Assembly (NCBI GenBank): GCA_903821335.1
Contig: CAIJKV010000205.1
Location: forward strand, 1 to 64,000
Direction: 5' to 3'
Origin: an uncultured beta proteobacterium
Lineage (GTDB): Bacteria; Pseudomonadota; Gammaproteobacteria; Burkholderiales; Burkholderiaceae_B
Length of the DNA stretch: 64,000 nucleotides
The notes beneath the pieces were generated by a model. That model ran no database searches. It was not told the DNA's origin and saw nothing but the letters and a program-made list of their open reading frames with translations. A program made the translations under genes and the position numbers. Below are positions 22,488-34,012 of this stretch, piece after piece. Numbering within the stretch: position 1 is the first letter of the stretch; each line of letters opens with the position of its first letter.

Positions 22488-23786
22488 CTAAACAACCTGG
22501 GTCGTGCCATAGCGGCGTGCAACGTAATCTTGAACAATGGCCTGGAACTCTTGGGCAATATTGTCACCCTTGAGTGTCACGCTACGCTGGCCATCGACGA
22601 ACACCGGCGCGGCAGGTACCTCGCCAGTGCCGGGAAGACTGATACCAATGTCAGCATGACGACTTTCACCCGGGCCATTGACCACGCAACCCATCACGGC
22701 CACGTTCATGCTTTCAACCCCGGGATATTGCGTTTTCCAGATTGGCATCTGCAGACGCAAATAGGTCTGGATACTGTCGGCGAGTTCCTGGAATACGGTA
22801 CTACTGGTGCGACCGCAACCAGGGCAGGCAACCACCATCGGGGTAAAGGCGCGTAGCCCCATGGTCTGGAGGATTTCTTGCCCGACGACGACTTCGCGGC
22901 ACCGGTCACCGCCTGGCTCGGGCGTCAGGGAAATACGGATCGTGTCGCCAATACCTTCCTGCAGCAGCACAGACAGCGCAGCGGTCGAGGCCACGATGCC
23001 CTTGCTACCCATGCCGGCCTCGGTCAGGCCCAGGTGTAACGGATAATCACAACGTGCCGCCAGGTCACGGTAGACTGCGATCAGGTCCTGCACGTGGCTG
23101 ACCTTGCACGACAGGATAATTGCGTCACCAGGCAGACCCAGTTCTTCGGCACGCTGCGCATTGCTGATGGCGGACACGACCAGCGCGTCGCGCATGACCG
23201 CTTGCGCGTCACGGGGCACGGCCATTTTGCTGTTGTCGTCCATCATGCGGGCGAGCAGTTCGTGGTCAAGACTGCCCCAGTTGACACCAATGCGAACAGG
23301 CTTTTTATGCTGGCAAGCGACTTCAATCATCTGCGCAAAATTGTCATCACGCCGTTTACCGCCCCCCATGTTGCCGGGGTTGATACGATATTTCGACAAG
23401 GCTTGGGCACAATCGGGAAACTGCGTGAGCAACTTGTGCCCGTTGTAGTGGAAGTCTCCGCAAAGCGGCACCGACACACCCATGCGATCAAGGTGCTCAC
23501 GGATGGCTGCGACCTCTCGGGCGGCTTCCGGTGTGTTGACGGTGATCCGGACCATTTCAGACCCGGCCAGTGCCAGTTCCTTGACCTGGATGGCGGTCGC
23601 CACCGCGTCGGCCGTATCGGTATTGGTCATGGACTGAACCATGACGGGCGCACCGCCACCCACGATCACCTGACGGTTACCCCAGGCAATCTTGACAGCA
23701 CGGGTACCGTGACGGGCACCAGGACCCACCACGACGCCCGACGAGGGCGCCAACGATGCCGCCAACTGGGTCACCGGCCGTGTCAT
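22488..23786 (-). CDS. ispG: 4-hydroxy-3-methylbut-2-enyl-diphosphate synthase
   Basis: [17 protein letters not shown]...; [26 protein letters not shown]. Confidence 0.97.
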   Translation of the reverse strand: MTRPVTQLAASLAPSSGVVVGPGARHGTRAVKIAWGNRQVIVGGGAPVMVQSMTNTDTADAVATAIQVKELALAGSEMVRITVNTPEAAREVAAIREHLDRMGVSVPLCGDFHYNGHKLLTQFPDCAQALSKYRINPGNMGGGKRRDDNFAQMIEVACQHKKPVRIGVNWGSLDHELLARMMDDNSKMAVPRDAQAVMRDALVVSAISNAQRAEELGLPGDAIILSCKVSHVQDLIAVYRDLAARCDYPLHLGLTEAGMGSKGIVASTAALSVLLQEGIGDTIRISLTPEPGGDRCREVVVGQEILQTMGLRAFTPMVVACPGCGRTSSTVFQELADSIQTYLRLQMPIWKTQYPGVESMNVAVMGCVVNGPGESRHADIGISLPGTGEVPAAPVFVDGQRSVTLKGDNIAQEFQAIVQDYVARRYGTTQVV

Positions 23787-24268
23787 TTACGAAGCCCCAG
23801 CAACCATTCAGGAACCCAGGCCTGGGGAACAAGCCCCTGAGACACGGCAACCCCGGCAGCAACCAGCACGACCGCCACGATCAGCAATATCCAGCCCGAC
23901 GAACTGGGACGGCGATCTGTTTCAGTCACTTTGATTGAGCGCGTGGAAGTATGGTTGGCAATACCGCCGTGGACCTGACCGATGTAGGGACGCAGCGCGT
24001 TTTCCAGACCCGCCGGGTTGACAGCAAGCAGGCGAGCGTAATTTTTGACCAGAGATTTAAGTGCAAGCCCACGGGGCAGATCGTCCCAACGTTCAGATTC
24101 GAGTGCGTCGATGTTGCGTGCGGGAAACTTCAGCCGTGCGGAAACGTCGTCGAGTGACCAGCCTTTGGATATTCGCACCGCGCGCAGGGAACCTGCCGTC
24201 GTGACGGGTTCTGAAGGTGAAGGAGGCGACTCGGTGCGCAACGGGGAATTCAGGTCAACATCGCTCAT
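23783..24268 (-). CDS. RodZ-like helix-turn-helix membrane protein (short form)
   Basis: N-terminal HTH ([55 protein letters not shown]) plus one TM helix; between ispG and rlmN. Confidence 0.85.
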   Translation of the reverse strand: MSDVDLNSPLRTESPPSPSEPVTTAGSLRAVRISKGWSLDDVSARLKFPARNIDALESERWDDLPRGLALKSLVKNYARLLAVNPAGLENALRPYIGQVHGGIANHTSTRSIKVTETDRRPSSSGWILLIVAVVLVAAGVAVSQGLVPQAWVPEWLLGLRK

Positions 24269-25452
24269 GGACGAATCTCTTTAATTGGAATCGATGTTTT
24301 CATAGTCAATTTTTCGCGCAATCGGGTGCGATCCTTGACCTCGCCGGCGAGTTGTCCGCAGGCGGCATCGATATCGTCACCGCGCGTCTTGCGCACAGTG
24401 GTCACAATGCCCGCGTCCATCAGTTGCTGGGAGAAAGCACGAATGCGGTTTGCCGGGGAACGTAGTAACCCTGAACCCGGAAACGGATTGAAGGGAATGA
24501 GGTTCAACTTGCAGCGCACACGCCGGGCGATCTGGATCAGCTCGCGCGCATGCTGATCCGTATCGTTCACGCCGTCGAGCATCACGTATTCAAACGTAAT
24601 GAAATCCCGGGGTGCAAATTCAAGATACCGCTCACAGGCAGCAAGCAATTCGACCAGCGGATACTTCTTGTTCAGGGGCACCAACTGGTCGCGCAGCGCG
24701 TCGTTGGGCGCATGCAGCGATACCGCGAGCGCCACCGGGCAATCTTGCGAGAGCCGGTCCATCATGGGGACGACGCCGGAGGTGGACACGGTGACACGGC
24801 GGCGGGACAAACCATAGGCATTGTCATCGAGCATCAGCCTGACGGCCGCCAGCACCGGTTCGTAGTTGAGCAGGGGTTCGCCCATGCCCATCATCACCAC
24901 GTTACTGATCGCGCGCGGGTCTGGCGATGCCAGGGCGTGACCAGCCGGAGCATTGCCAACCTGGACGTTGCCCGCTGCTTCCAGGCGCGCCGAGCCGGCA
25001 TCTTGCATCAGGACGTTCTTGGCAAACCAGAGCTGGCCAATAATTTCGGCAGTGGTCAGGTTGCGGTTAAAACCCTGATGCCCGGTCGAGCAAAACCTGC
25101 AGCCCACGTTACACCCAGCCTGGCTGGATATGCAGAGAGTGCCACGGTCGTCTTCGGGTATGAAGACTGACTCGATCGCGTTGCCCTGCCCCACGTCGAA
25201 CAGCCACTTGCGTGTACCGTCGGTCGAACGCTGCTGGGTCAGTACGGTGGGCGCCTGCACGACGCAATGCTGGCCGAGCTGCGCGCGAAATTCGCGTGCG
25301 AGATCGGTCATTTCATCAAACTGGCTCACGCCACGCTGATGCACCCATCTTTGCAACTGCCGGGCACGAAACGGCTTGCCCCCCCACTGCCCAACCAATT
25401 GGGTCAGCGCAGGGGCGTCGAGCCCAAGCAGGTTGATTGGATCAGCGTGCAT
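24265..25452 (-). CDS. rlmN: 23S rRNA/tRNA adenine C2-methyltransferase RlmN
   Basis: Radical [40 protein letters not shown]. Confidence 0.97.
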   Translation of the reverse strand: MHADPINLLGLDAPALTQLVGQWGGKPFRARQLQRWVHQRGVSQFDEMTDLAREFRAQLGQHCVVQAPTVLTQQRSTDGTRKWLFDVGQGNAIESVFIPEDDRGTLCISSQAGCNVGCRFCSTGHQGFNRNLTTAEIIGQLWFAKNVLMQDAGSARLEAAGNVQVGNAPAGHALASPDPRAISNVVMMGMGEPLLNYEPVLAAVRLMLDDNAYGLSRRRVTVSTSGVVPMMDRLSQDCPVALAVSLHAPNDALRDQLVPLNKKYPLVELLAACERYLEFAPRDFITFEYVMLDGVNDTDQHARELIQIARRVRCKLNLIPFNPFPGSGLLRSPANRIRAFSQQLMDAGIVTTVRKTRGDDIDAACGQLAGEVKDRTRLREKLTMKTSIPIKEIRP

Positions 25453-25482
25453 GCGGTGAGAGACACGAGCCAGTGAGCCGGA

Positions 25483-25908
25483 TCAACGGCTGTGAATGCT
25501 GATTTCGGGGAAGAAAAAGGCAATTTCGGCAGCAGCGGTTTCGGGCGCGTCTGAGCCGTGCACGGCGTTTGCGTCGATGCTGTCGGCGAAATCAGCACGG
25601 ATCGTGCCTTTTTCTGCTTTCTTGGGATCAGTCGCACCCATCAGGTCACGGTTTTTCTGGATGGCGCCCACGCCCTCGAGGGCCTGGACAAACACCGGAC
25701 CGGAAATCATGAAATCAACCAAGTCCTTGAAGAAAGGACGTGCACTGTGAACGGCGTAGAAACGCTCAGCATCGGCACGTGACAGTTGGCGCAACTGGGC
25801 AGCCACCACTTTCAGGCCGGCTTGTTCAAAGCGGGCAACGATCTGACCAATGACGTTCTTGGCAACTGCGTCGGGCTTGATGATCGACAGGGTACGTTCG
25901 ACTGACAT
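25483..25908 (-). CDS. ndk: Nucleoside diphosphate kinase
   Basis: [38 protein letters not shown]...; [20 protein letters not shown]. Confidence 0.98.
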   Translation of the reverse strand: MSVERTLSIIKPDAVAKNVIGQIVARFEQAGLKVVAAQLRQLSRADAERFYAVHSARPFFKDLVDFMISGPVFVQALEGVGAIQKNRDLMGATDPKKAEKGTIRADFADSIDANAVHGSDAPETAAAEIAFFFPEISIHSR

Positions 25909-26066
25909 GTAAAACTCCAATAATTCTCAATAAAAACATGGACTTTGACCAAGTCCACCGTAACCCGGCATTCTAGCACGGCGCATAAACCCACAACATC
26001 CTAAAATAGAGGGCTTTTACTGCTTCCCCCCTGGGAAGACGCACGGACTTTTCTGCGGATATTCTG

Positions 26067-28943
26067 ATGAACCAACCGAACCATACCCCTGACGGCGAAC
26101 TTTCCAAGAGTTTCGAGCCAGCCACCCTTGAGGCGCACTGGTACGACGAATGGGAACGGCGGGGCTATTTTGCTGCCGGGCAACATGTACATGGGAGCGC
26201 GGCCACAGGCGCCCCCTATGCCATCCAGTTTCCGCCGCCCAACGTGACAGGCACCCTGCACATGGGCCATGCGTTTAACCAGACCATCATGGATGGCCTG
26301 GTGCGCTACCACCGCATGCTGGGTGATGACACCGTGTTCGTGCCTGGCACCGATCACGCCGGCATTGCTACGCAGATCGTCGTCGAGCGTCAGCTTGACG
26401 CCCAGAAACTGTCCCGGCATGACCTCGGTCGCAAGGCCTTTGTCGAAAAAGTATGGGAATGGAAAGAGCTTTCCGGCAACACCATCACCAGCCAGGTACG
26501 TCGGCTGGGGGCATCTGCCGACTGGCCACGTGAATATTTCACGATGGATCCCCAGATGTCGACCGGCGTGGTCGAAACCTTCGTACGCCTGCACCAGCAA
26601 GGACTGATTTACCGCGGCAAGCGCCTGGTGAACTGGGATCCGTTGTTGATGACCGCGGTGTCCGACCTGGAAGTGCTGTCGGTTGAAACCGAGAGCCACC
26701 TCTGGCACATCCGCTACCCCTTTGCGCAGGGCCCTCAGACCATCACGCTCGAGGACGGCACCACCGAAACGATCACAGGCATGACGGTGGCCACCACCCG
26801 GCCTGAAACCATGCTGGGCGATAACGCCGTCTGCGTGCATCCCGACGACATGCGTTACCGTCATCTGGTTGGGAAAATGCTTGTTCTTCCCTTGTGCGGC
26901 CGCCAGATTCCCATCATTGCCGATGACTTTGTCGACCCGGCCTTCGGCACGGGTTGCGTCAAAATCACGGGCGCCCACGATTTCAACGACTACGCCTGCG
27001 CCATGCGTCATCAGTTGCCGCTGATCGTGATCTTTACGCTTGACGCCCACGTCAACGACCAGGCGCCGGTCCAGTTCCGCGGGCTGGACCGCGATGCCGC
27101 GCGCAAGGCTGTCGTGGCCGAGCTCGTGCAGCAAGGCTACATGGTCAAGATTGACCCACACAAAATGATGCAGCCGCGCGGCGACCGCAGTGGCGCGGTG
27201 CTTGAGCCCATGCTGACCGATCAGTGGTTTGTCGCAATGAGCAAGCCCGCCCCCGCCGATACCCTGCACCCCGGCCAGAGCATTACCGAGGTCGCACTTG
27301 AGGTCGTCGCCAAGGGCGACATCCAGTTCTTTCCGCAAAACTGGACGACGACCTACAACCAGTGGCTCGAGAACATCCAGGACTGGTGTATCTCACGCCA
27401 ACTGTGGTGGGGTCACCAGATTCCGGCCTGGTACAGCGAGTGCGGGCAGGTCTTTGTCGCACGCACCGAAGAAGAGGCTACGGTGCAGGCGCGCGCAGCA
27501 GGGGTCACCGGGGCTCTTCAGCGCGACCCGGATGTGCTCGACACCTGGTTCTCGTCAGCGCTGGTTCCGTTCACGACCTTTGGCTGGCCCCAAACCACCC
27601 CGGATCTGCAGAAATATCTGCCTTCCAGCGTCCTGGTCACGGGCTTTGACATCATCTTCTTCTGGGTCGCGCGCATGGTGATGATGACCACGCACCTGAC
27701 CGGCCAGGTTCCCTTCAAGCACGTCTACGTGCATGGCCTGATCCGTGATGCCGAAGGCCAGAAAATGAGCAAATCCAAGGGCAACACCCTGGATCCGGTT
27801 GACCTGATCGATGGGGTGGACCTGGAGACCCTGGTTGGCAAGCGCACCTTCGGGTTGATGAATCCCAAGCAGGCGGACGCGATCGAAAAATCGACGCGCA
27901 AACAGTTCCCGGATGGCATTCCTGCCTTTGGCACCGACGCCCTGCGCTTCACGATGGCCGCCTACGCCAGCCTTGGGCGCAACATCAACTTCGACCTGAA
28001 ACGCTGCGAAGGTTATCGCAACTTCTGCAACAAACTCTGGAACGCCACCCGGTTTGTGCTGATGAACACCGAAGGTCAGGATCTGGCTGCGGTCGACGCT
28101 TCGGCGCAAAGCTTTGTGGATCGCTGGATCATCAGTGAACTGCAGCAACTCGAAGCCGATGTCGCCAAGGGATTTGCCGACTATCGTTTCGACAATATCG
28201 CCAACGCGCTCTACCGCTTTGTCTGGGATGAATACTGTGACTGGTACCTTGAGCTTGCCAAGGTACAAATCCAGACTGGTACGCCCGACCAGCAGCGCGC
28301 GACCCGTCGCACCCTGATCCGTGTGCTCGAGGCCGTCCTGCGCCTGCTTCACCCGATCATGCCTTTCATCACCGAAGCGCTCTGGCAGAAAGTCTCGCTC
28401 GTGGCAGGTAAACGCACGGCGGACCAGGTTGACAGTGTTTCCGTACAGCCATTTCCTCGCGCCAACATGGCTGCCATCGATCCGGTTGCGTGTACGCAGA
28501 TTGCCTTGCTCAAAGGGCAGATCGAAGCTGTCCGCGCCTTGCGTGGCGAGATGAGCCTGTCGCCCGCCGCACGTGTTCCGCTGGTCGCCCAGGGGCCGCA
28601 GGGCATGCTGCAGCAACACGCGCCTTATCTGGCCGCACTGGCCAAACTGTCGGGCGTCGAGGTCGTCGCGACCTTGCCCGATGATGGCGCACCCGTCCAG
28701 GTCGTGGGTGAAACCCGACTGATGCTGAAAGTGGAAATCGATATCGCCGCTGAATGCATACGACTAGACAAGGAAATTGCCCGTCTGGAAGGCGAAATCA
28801 ACAAGGCCCAGGCCAAGCTGTCGAACGAGTCGTTCGTGGCGCGGGCACCGGTTGCGGTGGTCGAGCAGGAAAAGCTGCGTGTGACCCAATTTGGCGAAAC
28901 ACTGTCGCAAGTTCAAGCGCAACGCGCAAAGCTGGAGCCATAG
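26067..28943 (+). CDS. valS: Valyl-tRNA synthetase
   Basis: [37 protein letters not shown]-terminal coiled coil. Confidence 0.98.
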   Translation: MNQPNHTPDGELSKSFEPATLEAHWYDEWERRGYFAAGQHVHGSAATGAPYAIQFPPPNVTGTLHMGHAFNQTIMDGLVRYHRMLGDDTVFVPGTDHAGIATQIVVERQLDAQKLSRHDLGRKAFVEKVWEWKELSGNTITSQVRRLGASADWPREYFTMDPQMSTGVVETFVRLHQQGLIYRGKRLVNWDPLLMTAVSDLEVLSVETESHLWHIRYPFAQGPQTITLEDGTTETITGMTVATTRPETMLGDNAVCVHPDDMRYRHLVGKMLVLPLCGRQIPIIADDFVDPAFGTGCVKITGAHDFNDYACAMRHQLPLIVIFTLDAHVNDQAPVQFRGLDRDAARKAVVAELVQQGYMVKIDPHKMMQPRGDRSGAVLEPMLTDQWFVAMSKPAPADTLHPGQSITEVALEVVAKGDIQFFPQNWTTTYNQWLENIQDWCISRQLWWGHQIPAWYSECGQVFVARTEEEATVQARAAGVTGALQRDPDVLDTWFSSALVPFTTFGWPQTTPDLQKYLPSSVLVTGFDIIFFWVARMVMMTTHLTGQVPFKHVYVHGLIRDAEGQKMSKSKGNTLDPVDLIDGVDLETLVGKRTFGLMNPKQADAIEKSTRKQFPDGIPAFGTDALRFTMAAYASLGRNINFDLKRCEGYRNFCNKLWNATRFVLMNTEGQDLAAVDASAQSFVDRWIISELQQLEADVAKGFADYRFDNIANALYRFVWDEYCDWYLELAKVQIQTGTPDQQRATRRTLIRVLEAVLRLLHPIMPFITEALWQKVSLVAGKRTADQVDSVSVQPFPRANMAAIDPVACTQIALLKGQIEAVRALRGEMSLSPAARVPLVAQGPQGMLQQHAPYLAALAKLSGVEVVATLPDDGAPVQVVGETRLMLKVEIDIAAECIRLDKEIARLEGEINKAQAKLSNESFVARAPVAVVEQEKLRVTQFGETLSQVQAQRAKLEP

Positions 28944-28990
28944 CCGAAGGTCTACACCACGTATCAGCTTGGTATTAGCCAGGTACCACG

Positions 28991-29090
28991 CTAGGTACCA
29001 CGCCACGCATCGCAGTCAGGCACCTCGGCCAGGTACCAAACCAGGCACCACACCACGCATCACAGCCAGGTACCAAGCCACGCACCTTGG
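28991..29090. repeat. Two imperfect 50-bp tandem units rich in (C)CAGGTACCA(C) motifs
   Basis: 28991 CTAGGTACCACGCCACGCATCGCAGTCAGGCACC... and 29041 CCAGGCACCACACCACGCATCACAGCCAGGTACC...; GGTACC recurs four times between valS and trmD. Confidence 0.75.
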
Positions 29091-29105
29091 CTGCGAACTT
29101 GCCAG

Positions 29106-29870
29106 TCACGCCTGAGAGAGGGTCAGCAGGAACTTTTCGTCGGCCGGCGTCAGGTGCCCCTGCTGGCGGGCACGCGTGAGCAGGTCAGGTCGATTCCTGG
29201 CCGTTAATTGCAATGACTGTTCACGGCGCCAGCGCGCGATGTTTGCATGATTGCCAGACAACAGCACGGCAGGTACCGTCACGCCACTCAGGGTTTCGGG
29301 GCGCGTGAAATGGGGGCTGTCGAGCAACCCCGAAAGCGAGTCCTGGAACGAGTCCTGCAAGGATGAATCACCATGATTCAGTGCGCCCGGCAAAAGCCTG
29401 ACTGCTGCGTCTATCATCGCGATGGCCGGGATTTCACCACCTGTCAGGACAAAATCACCCAAGGACCATTGCTCATCAACGTGTTCGTCGATGAAACGTT
29501 GGTCGATGCCCTCGTAGCGCCCGCAAACAAACACCGCACCGCCAATCGACGACAGACGACTGGCTTGCGCCTGGTCGAAGGGTTTGCCAACAGGGGACAA
29601 GAGAACCACAGGAACCGGCGCAGCGCCAGCGTGCTGGCGGTGCTGCCGGATCGCGGAAACAGCCTGAGACAAGGGCTCGGCCATCATGACCATGCCTGGA
29701 CCGCCGCCGTAGGGACGATCATCGACCGTGCGATGCACGTCATGCGTATAGTCGCGAGGATTCCAGGTGTGCAACGACCAGAGACCCTGTGCGTGGGCAC
29801 GCCCCGTCACGCCGGCATCACGCACCACCTCGAACATATCCGGAAACAAAGTGACGGCATCAATACGCAT
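29106..29870 (-). CDS. trmD: tRNA (guanine-N1)-methyltransferase
   Basis: [59 protein letters not shown]. Confidence 0.98.
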   Translation of the reverse strand: MRIDAVTLFPDMFEVVRDAGVTGRAHAQGLWSLHTWNPRDYTHDVHRTVDDRPYGGGPGMVMMAEPLSQAVSAIRQHRQHAGAAPVPVVLLSPVGKPFDQAQASRLSSIGGAVFVCGRYEGIDQRFIDEHVDEQWSLGDFVLTGGEIPAIAMIDAAVRLLPGALNHGDSSLQDSFQDSLSGLLDSPHFTRPETLSGVTVPAVLLSGNHANIARWRREQSLQLTARNRPDLLTRARQQGHLTPADEKFLLTLSQA

Positions 29871-29884
29871 AGGAACGACCCAGG

Positions 29885-30541
29885 CTAGAAATCAATCGGC
29901 CAGTCTGTATCGATTCGACGCGCCTTGATGTCGACATGCTGCACATGCGCCGATACAAAAGGCACCAGTATTTCTACTGGCCGACCTTTCGGATCAAGCA
30001 TGGGAACCGGCTCGGCGCCAGGGGAGACAGGTGAACAGGCGTACCGGTGAACACGCAGCAAGGCATGGGCACCGTTGTCAACGACCTCGTCCACAATGCC
30101 AATCAACACTGAATCGCCAACTGTCGATTCAGTATCATGACCGTACACGTTGCAGCCAACCAGGTCGATCCAATAGAACTCGTCAGCCTTGGCAGCGGGA
30201 AAGTCATGTCGTGAGACATGCACGGTATAGCCCCGCATATTCTCAGCCACATCCCGGTCACCAACGCCTTCGAGATCAGCAACAATCGTCAAGCCCTGCC
30301 TGCGCACTTGCTTGACAACATGCGCACGCAAAGGCGAAACGGATCGTTTGGGATCTGCTGCAACACCGGCTCGCGCTGGAGCGACAGAAGCCGCCAGCCA
30401 CCACACGGGTGCAGTTCGCAGCACGTCAGCCTGCGCGGAATGGGGTTGGATTTTCACCCACCCATGTACGCCATAGGCTGACACAATGCGACCCAGTTCA
30501 ATCAGGTCGTCGGGCGCGCTTACAGCGCCGTTACCAGCCAT
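29885..30541 (-). CDS. rimM: Ribosome maturation factor RimM
   Basis: [37 protein letters not shown]. Confidence 0.95.
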   Translation of the reverse strand: MAGNGAVSAPDDLIELGRIVSAYGVHGWVKIQPHSAQADVLRTAPVWWLAASVAPARAGVAADPKRSVSPLRAHVVKQVRRQGLTIVADLEGVGDRDVAENMRGYTVHVSRHDFPAAKADEFYWIDLVGCNVYGHDTESTVGDSVLIGIVDEVVDNGAHALLRVHRYACSPVSPGAEPVPMLDPKGRPVEILVPFVSAHVQHVDIKARRIDTDWPIDF

Positions 30542-30560
30542 GGCAGTCAGACTGAATCAA

Positions 30561-30821
30561 TCAAGCCGCGGTCGCGACGTTGGCTGAATAATCTTTAACC
30601 AGACGAGCAACAGCCGGCGAAAGCTGCGCACCTACACCGGTCCAGTGCTGGACGCGATCCAGGGCAATGCGAAGGCGCTCTTCGTTTGCATTGGCGACGG
30701 GGTTGTAAAACCCAACTCGCTCAATGAAGCGACCATCGCGGCGATCACGGGAATCGGTCGCAACGAGGTTATAGAACGGACGTTTTTTAGAGCCACCACG
30801 GGCTAAACGAATCACCACCAT
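30561..30821 (-). CDS. rpsP: 30S ribosomal protein S16
   Basis: [41 protein letters not shown]. Confidence 0.98.
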   Translation of the reverse strand: MVVIRLARGGSKKRPFYNLVATDSRDRRDGRFIERVGFYNPVANANEERLRIALDRVQHWTGVGAQLSPAVARLVKDYSANVATAA

Positions 30822-30941
30822 AGTAGGTAATCCCTTGAAAAGGTTCAACAAAGCCCACGAGTATAGCACTGACCTTGTGGGAATCCAAAACAATTACTGC
30901 AAATAACCATAAAAAGCCGTCAAAACAGCGACCTACGCTGG

Positions 30942-31238
30942 CTAACGGCGTCTCATATAGTGCACAACACGGCCAGGCTCTTCGATCTGCGCGATCAATT
31001 CGTTGCCCGTTTGACGACAAAATGCCTGAAAATCTTTCACTGCGCCGCGATCGGTCGTGATGATCTGCAGCGTGTCGCCACTGACCAGCACTGCAAGCGC
31101 CTTTTTGGCACGCAAAATAGGTAACGGACACGCAAGCCCCGTCGCGTCGACAGAATGCTGAAAAAGCGGATGCCCTGAAAACGCGTCACCCGGCACAGGG
31201 CCCTCCGACACGGAACGACCTGTTACAGAATCATTCAT
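30942..31238 (-). CDS. TusA-family sulfurtransferase
   Basis: SVDATGLACPLPILRAKKALAVLVSGDTLQIITTD; CPxP motif. Confidence 0.9.
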   Translation of the reverse strand: MNDSVTGRSVSEGPVPGDAFSGHPLFQHSVDATGLACPLPILRAKKALAVLVSGDTLQIITTDRGAVKDFQAFCRQTGNELIAQIEEPGRVVHYMRRR

Positions 31239-31243
31239 GGCAA

Positions 31244-33877
31244 TCAGACCCGCTCTTGGACCCAGGCCTTGACGCCCGCAAGCGCCCCGGGCAGGGCTGC
31301 CGCGTCGGTGCCACCACCCATCGCCATGTCCGGACGTCCACCGCCCTTGCCTCCGATGAGCCCGGCCACGTGGCCAACCAGATCGCCCGCGCGCACCTTG
31401 CCCGACAGATCAGCAGTCACGCCACCGACCACACTGATTTTTCCGTCAGCGGCTGTCGTCGCCAGTAGCACCACGGCAGATTTGAGGCGATCTTTTAGCT
31501 GATCGACCATCGCGCGCAAATCCTTGGGATCGACGCCCTGAACCTCAGTGACCAGCACCTTGACGCCAGCACCGACGATCTGGGCCTGGTCAGCCAGCGC
31601 GTTACCCGCGCTCGAAGCCATTTTGGCCTTGGCCTGCTCAAGCTCTTTTTCAAGCGATTTCATCTGATCTTGCAACAACGCAATGCGTTCGGGCAGCTCG
31701 GACGGCTGCGTCTTGAGCGCCGTGGCTGCGCGCTGTGCGGTCGCGGCCAGGGCCTGTACCCAGGTCAGTGCATTCGAACCGGTGACGGCCTCGATGCGAC
31801 GCACCCCGGCGGCGACGCCGCCTTCAGACAGGATTTTGAATAAACCAATGTCGCCAGTGCGGCCGACGTGGGTGCCGCCACATAGTTCACGCGAAAAACC
31901 GATATCCAGCACGCGCACTGTGTCGCCATATTTTTCGCCAAACAAGGCGACCGCCCCACCCTTGACCGCATCGTCATAGGACATGACCTGAGACTGCGCA
32001 GCCTGATTCGCAAGGATCTCGGCGTTCACGATGGTTTCGACCTTTGCAATATCTTCGGCCGAAACCGGTGCGTCGTGCGCGAAGTCAAAACGTGTCTTGT
32101 CACCATCAACCAACGAACCGCGCTGCTGCACGTGCGAACCCAGTACCTGGCGCAACGCCTTGTGCATCAAGTGTGTGGCAGAGTGATTGCGCACGGTGCG
32201 GGCACGCTCAGCCGAATCAACCATCGCATTGACGGCATCACCGATTGCAAGCTGTCCGGACTCAAGTTTGCCGTGATGACCAAAAACGCCAGGCTGAATT
32301 TTTTGCGTATCCAGCACCTGAAAAGAAACACCAACAGATTCGAGCTTGCCCGTGTCGCCGACCTGACCGCCCGACTCGGCATAAAAGGGCGTCGTATCGA
32401 GGACCACAATCGCATCCTGCCCTGCCGTGATGCGGTCAACATGACTACCTTCGACATAGAGGGCGACCACGACGCCTTCTGCCTGCTCGCTTTCATAGCC
32501 CTGGAAAACGGTCTGCAACCCAGAATACGTGAGGCCCTCAGCCATTTTGAACTTGCCTGCGGCGCGTGCCTGCAGGCGCTGGCGATTCATGGCCGTATCA
32601 AAACCGGCCAGATCGACTTCAACCCCGCGTTCGCGGCAAATATCCGCAGTGAGGTCGACCGGGAAGCCATAGGTGTCGTACAACGTGAACAATGTAGTGC
32701 CGTCCAGGGTCACCGGACCCGCACCGGAGATGGGAAGTGCTGCCATCGCGACGTCCAGGATCTTCATGCCGTGTTCAAGCGTTTCACCAAAACGCTCTTC
32801 TTCCTGTCGCAGCACTTGCTCAACCCGACCGGCATTCTTGGCCAGTTCGGGATATGCCTCACCCATCTGCTCGACCAGGTCGGTCACCATCCGGTAGAAA
32901 AACGGCTTGGTCTGGCCGAGTTTGTAGCCATGACGCAACGCGCGACGGACGATGCGGCGCAATACATAACCCCGGCCTTCATTGCTGGGGATGACGCCAT
33001 CCACAATCAGGAAACTGCAGGCACGGATGTGATCGGCGATCACTTTGAGCGAGTTGTTTGCCAGATCAGCACAACCGGTCTCGCGCGCGGCCGCCGCGAT
33101 CAGGGCGACAAACAGGTCAATTTCATAGTTGGAATGCACATGCTGCAGCACTGCGGCGATGCGTTCCAGACCCATGCCGGTGTCCACGCATGGCTTGGGT
33201 AGCGGCGACATCTTGCCGGAGGTATCGCGTTCAAACTGCATGAACACCAGGTTCCAGATCTCGATGTAACGATCGCCGTCTTCTTCGGGTGACCCCGGCG
33301 GCCCACCCCAGATTTCAGGGCCGTGATCGAAAAATATCTCAGTGCAAGGACCGCACGGACCCGTATCGGCCATCTGCCAGAAATTGTCCGAGGCGTAGCG
33401 CGCACCTTTGTTGTCGCCAATGCGGACAATGCGTTCGGGCGGCACGCCAATTTCGTTTTGCCAAATATCGTAGGCCTCGTCGTCGTCCTTGTACACGGTC
33501 ACCCAGAGCCTTTCCTTGGGCAACGCATAGACCTCAGTCAACAGCGTCCAGGCCAAGCCGATGGCATCATGCTTGAAGTAGTCACCGAAGCTGAAGTTAC
33601 CCAGCATTTCAAAAAAAGTGTGGTGACGCGCCGTATAACCAACGTTTTCAAGATCGTTGTGCTTGCCCCCGGCGCGAACGCTGCGCTGCGACGAGGTCGC
33701 ACGGGTATAGGGCCGCGTGTCCTTCCCGGTAAAGACGTCCTTGAACTGGACCATACCCGAGTTGGTAAACAGTAAAGTCGGATCATTGCCGGGAACGAGC
33801 GATGAAGACGGCACGATCGTGTGCCCGTTGGACTGAAAAAACTGCAGAAATTTCTGACGGATCTCGGACGTTTTCAT
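31244..33877 (-). CDS. alaS: Alanyl-tRNA synthetase
   Basis: [49 protein letters not shown]. Confidence 0.98.
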   Translation of the reverse strand: MKTSEIRQKFLQFFQSNGHTIVPSSSLVPGNDPTLLFTNSGMVQFKDVFTGKDTRPYTRATSSQRSVRAGGKHNDLENVGYTARHHTFFEMLGNFSFGDYFKHDAIGLAWTLLTEVYALPKERLWVTVYKDDDEAYDIWQNEIGVPPERIVRIGDNKGARYASDNFWQMADTGPCGPCTEIFFDHGPEIWGGPPGSPEEDGDRYIEIWNLVFMQFERDTSGKMSPLPKPCVDTGMGLERIAAVLQHVHSNYEIDLFVALIAAAARETGCADLANNSLKVIADHIRACSFLIVDGVIPSNEGRGYVLRRIVRRALRHGYKLGQTKPFFYRMVTDLVEQMGEAYPELAKNAGRVEQVLRQEEERFGETLEHGMKILDVAMAALPISGAGPVTLDGTTLFTLYDTYGFPVDLTADICRERGVEVDLAGFDTAMNRQRLQARAAGKFKMAEGLTYSGLQTVFQGYESEQAEGVVVALYVEGSHVDRITAGQDAIVVLDTTPFYAESGGQVGDTGKLESVGVSFQVLDTQKIQPGVFGHHGKLESGQLAIGDAVNAMVDSAERARTVRNHSATHLMHKALRQVLGSHVQQRGSLVDGDKTRFDFAHDAPVSAEDIAKVETIVNAEILANQAAQSQVMSYDDAVKGGAVALFGEKYGDTVRVLDIGFSRELCGGTHVGRTGDIGLFKILSEGGVAAGVRRIEAVTGSNALTWVQALAATAQRAATALKTQPSELPERIALLQDQMKSLEKELEQAKAKMASSAGNALADQAQIVGAGVKVLVTEVQGVDPKDLRAMVDQLKDRLKSAVVLLATTAADGKISVVGGVTADLSGKVRAGDLVGHVAGLIGGKGGGRPDMAMGGGTDAAALPGALAGVKAWVQERV

Positions 33878-33946
33878 CGCGTGGCAAAAAATGAGCAGCC
33901 TGCCGGCGAAGCCTGCAGGTCTGACTGGGTGAATGCTGAATCGATG

Positions 33947-33952
33947 ATTATA
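33947..33952 (-). promoter_or_regulatory. Candidate sigma-70 -10 box (TATAAT) for alaS
   Basis: Exact TATAAT on minus strand ~70 nt upstream of the alaS ATG; no clear -35. Confidence 0.45.
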
Positions 33953-34012
33953 GAGTGGGTTTTAGCTATGGTGCCGAGGCACGACTGACCCGGGTCGCCC
34001 GCCCCCACTGCC

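Noticed and set aside
26001-27338. 445-aa minus-strand ORF
   Set aside because: Antisense shadow of valS.
27555-28619. 354-aa minus-strand ORF
   Set aside because: Antisense shadow of valS.
28944-29105. Possible CRISPR-like repeat array between valS and trmD
   Set aside because: Units are degenerate and directly adjoining with no unique spacers of constant length, and no cas genes are in the window.
32075-33202. 375-aa plus-strand ORF
   Set aside because: Antisense shadow of alaS.
33895-33960. T-box riboswitch in the alaS leader
   Set aside because: No T-box consensus or specifier loop; leader is too short, and T-boxes are not typical of betaproteobacteria.
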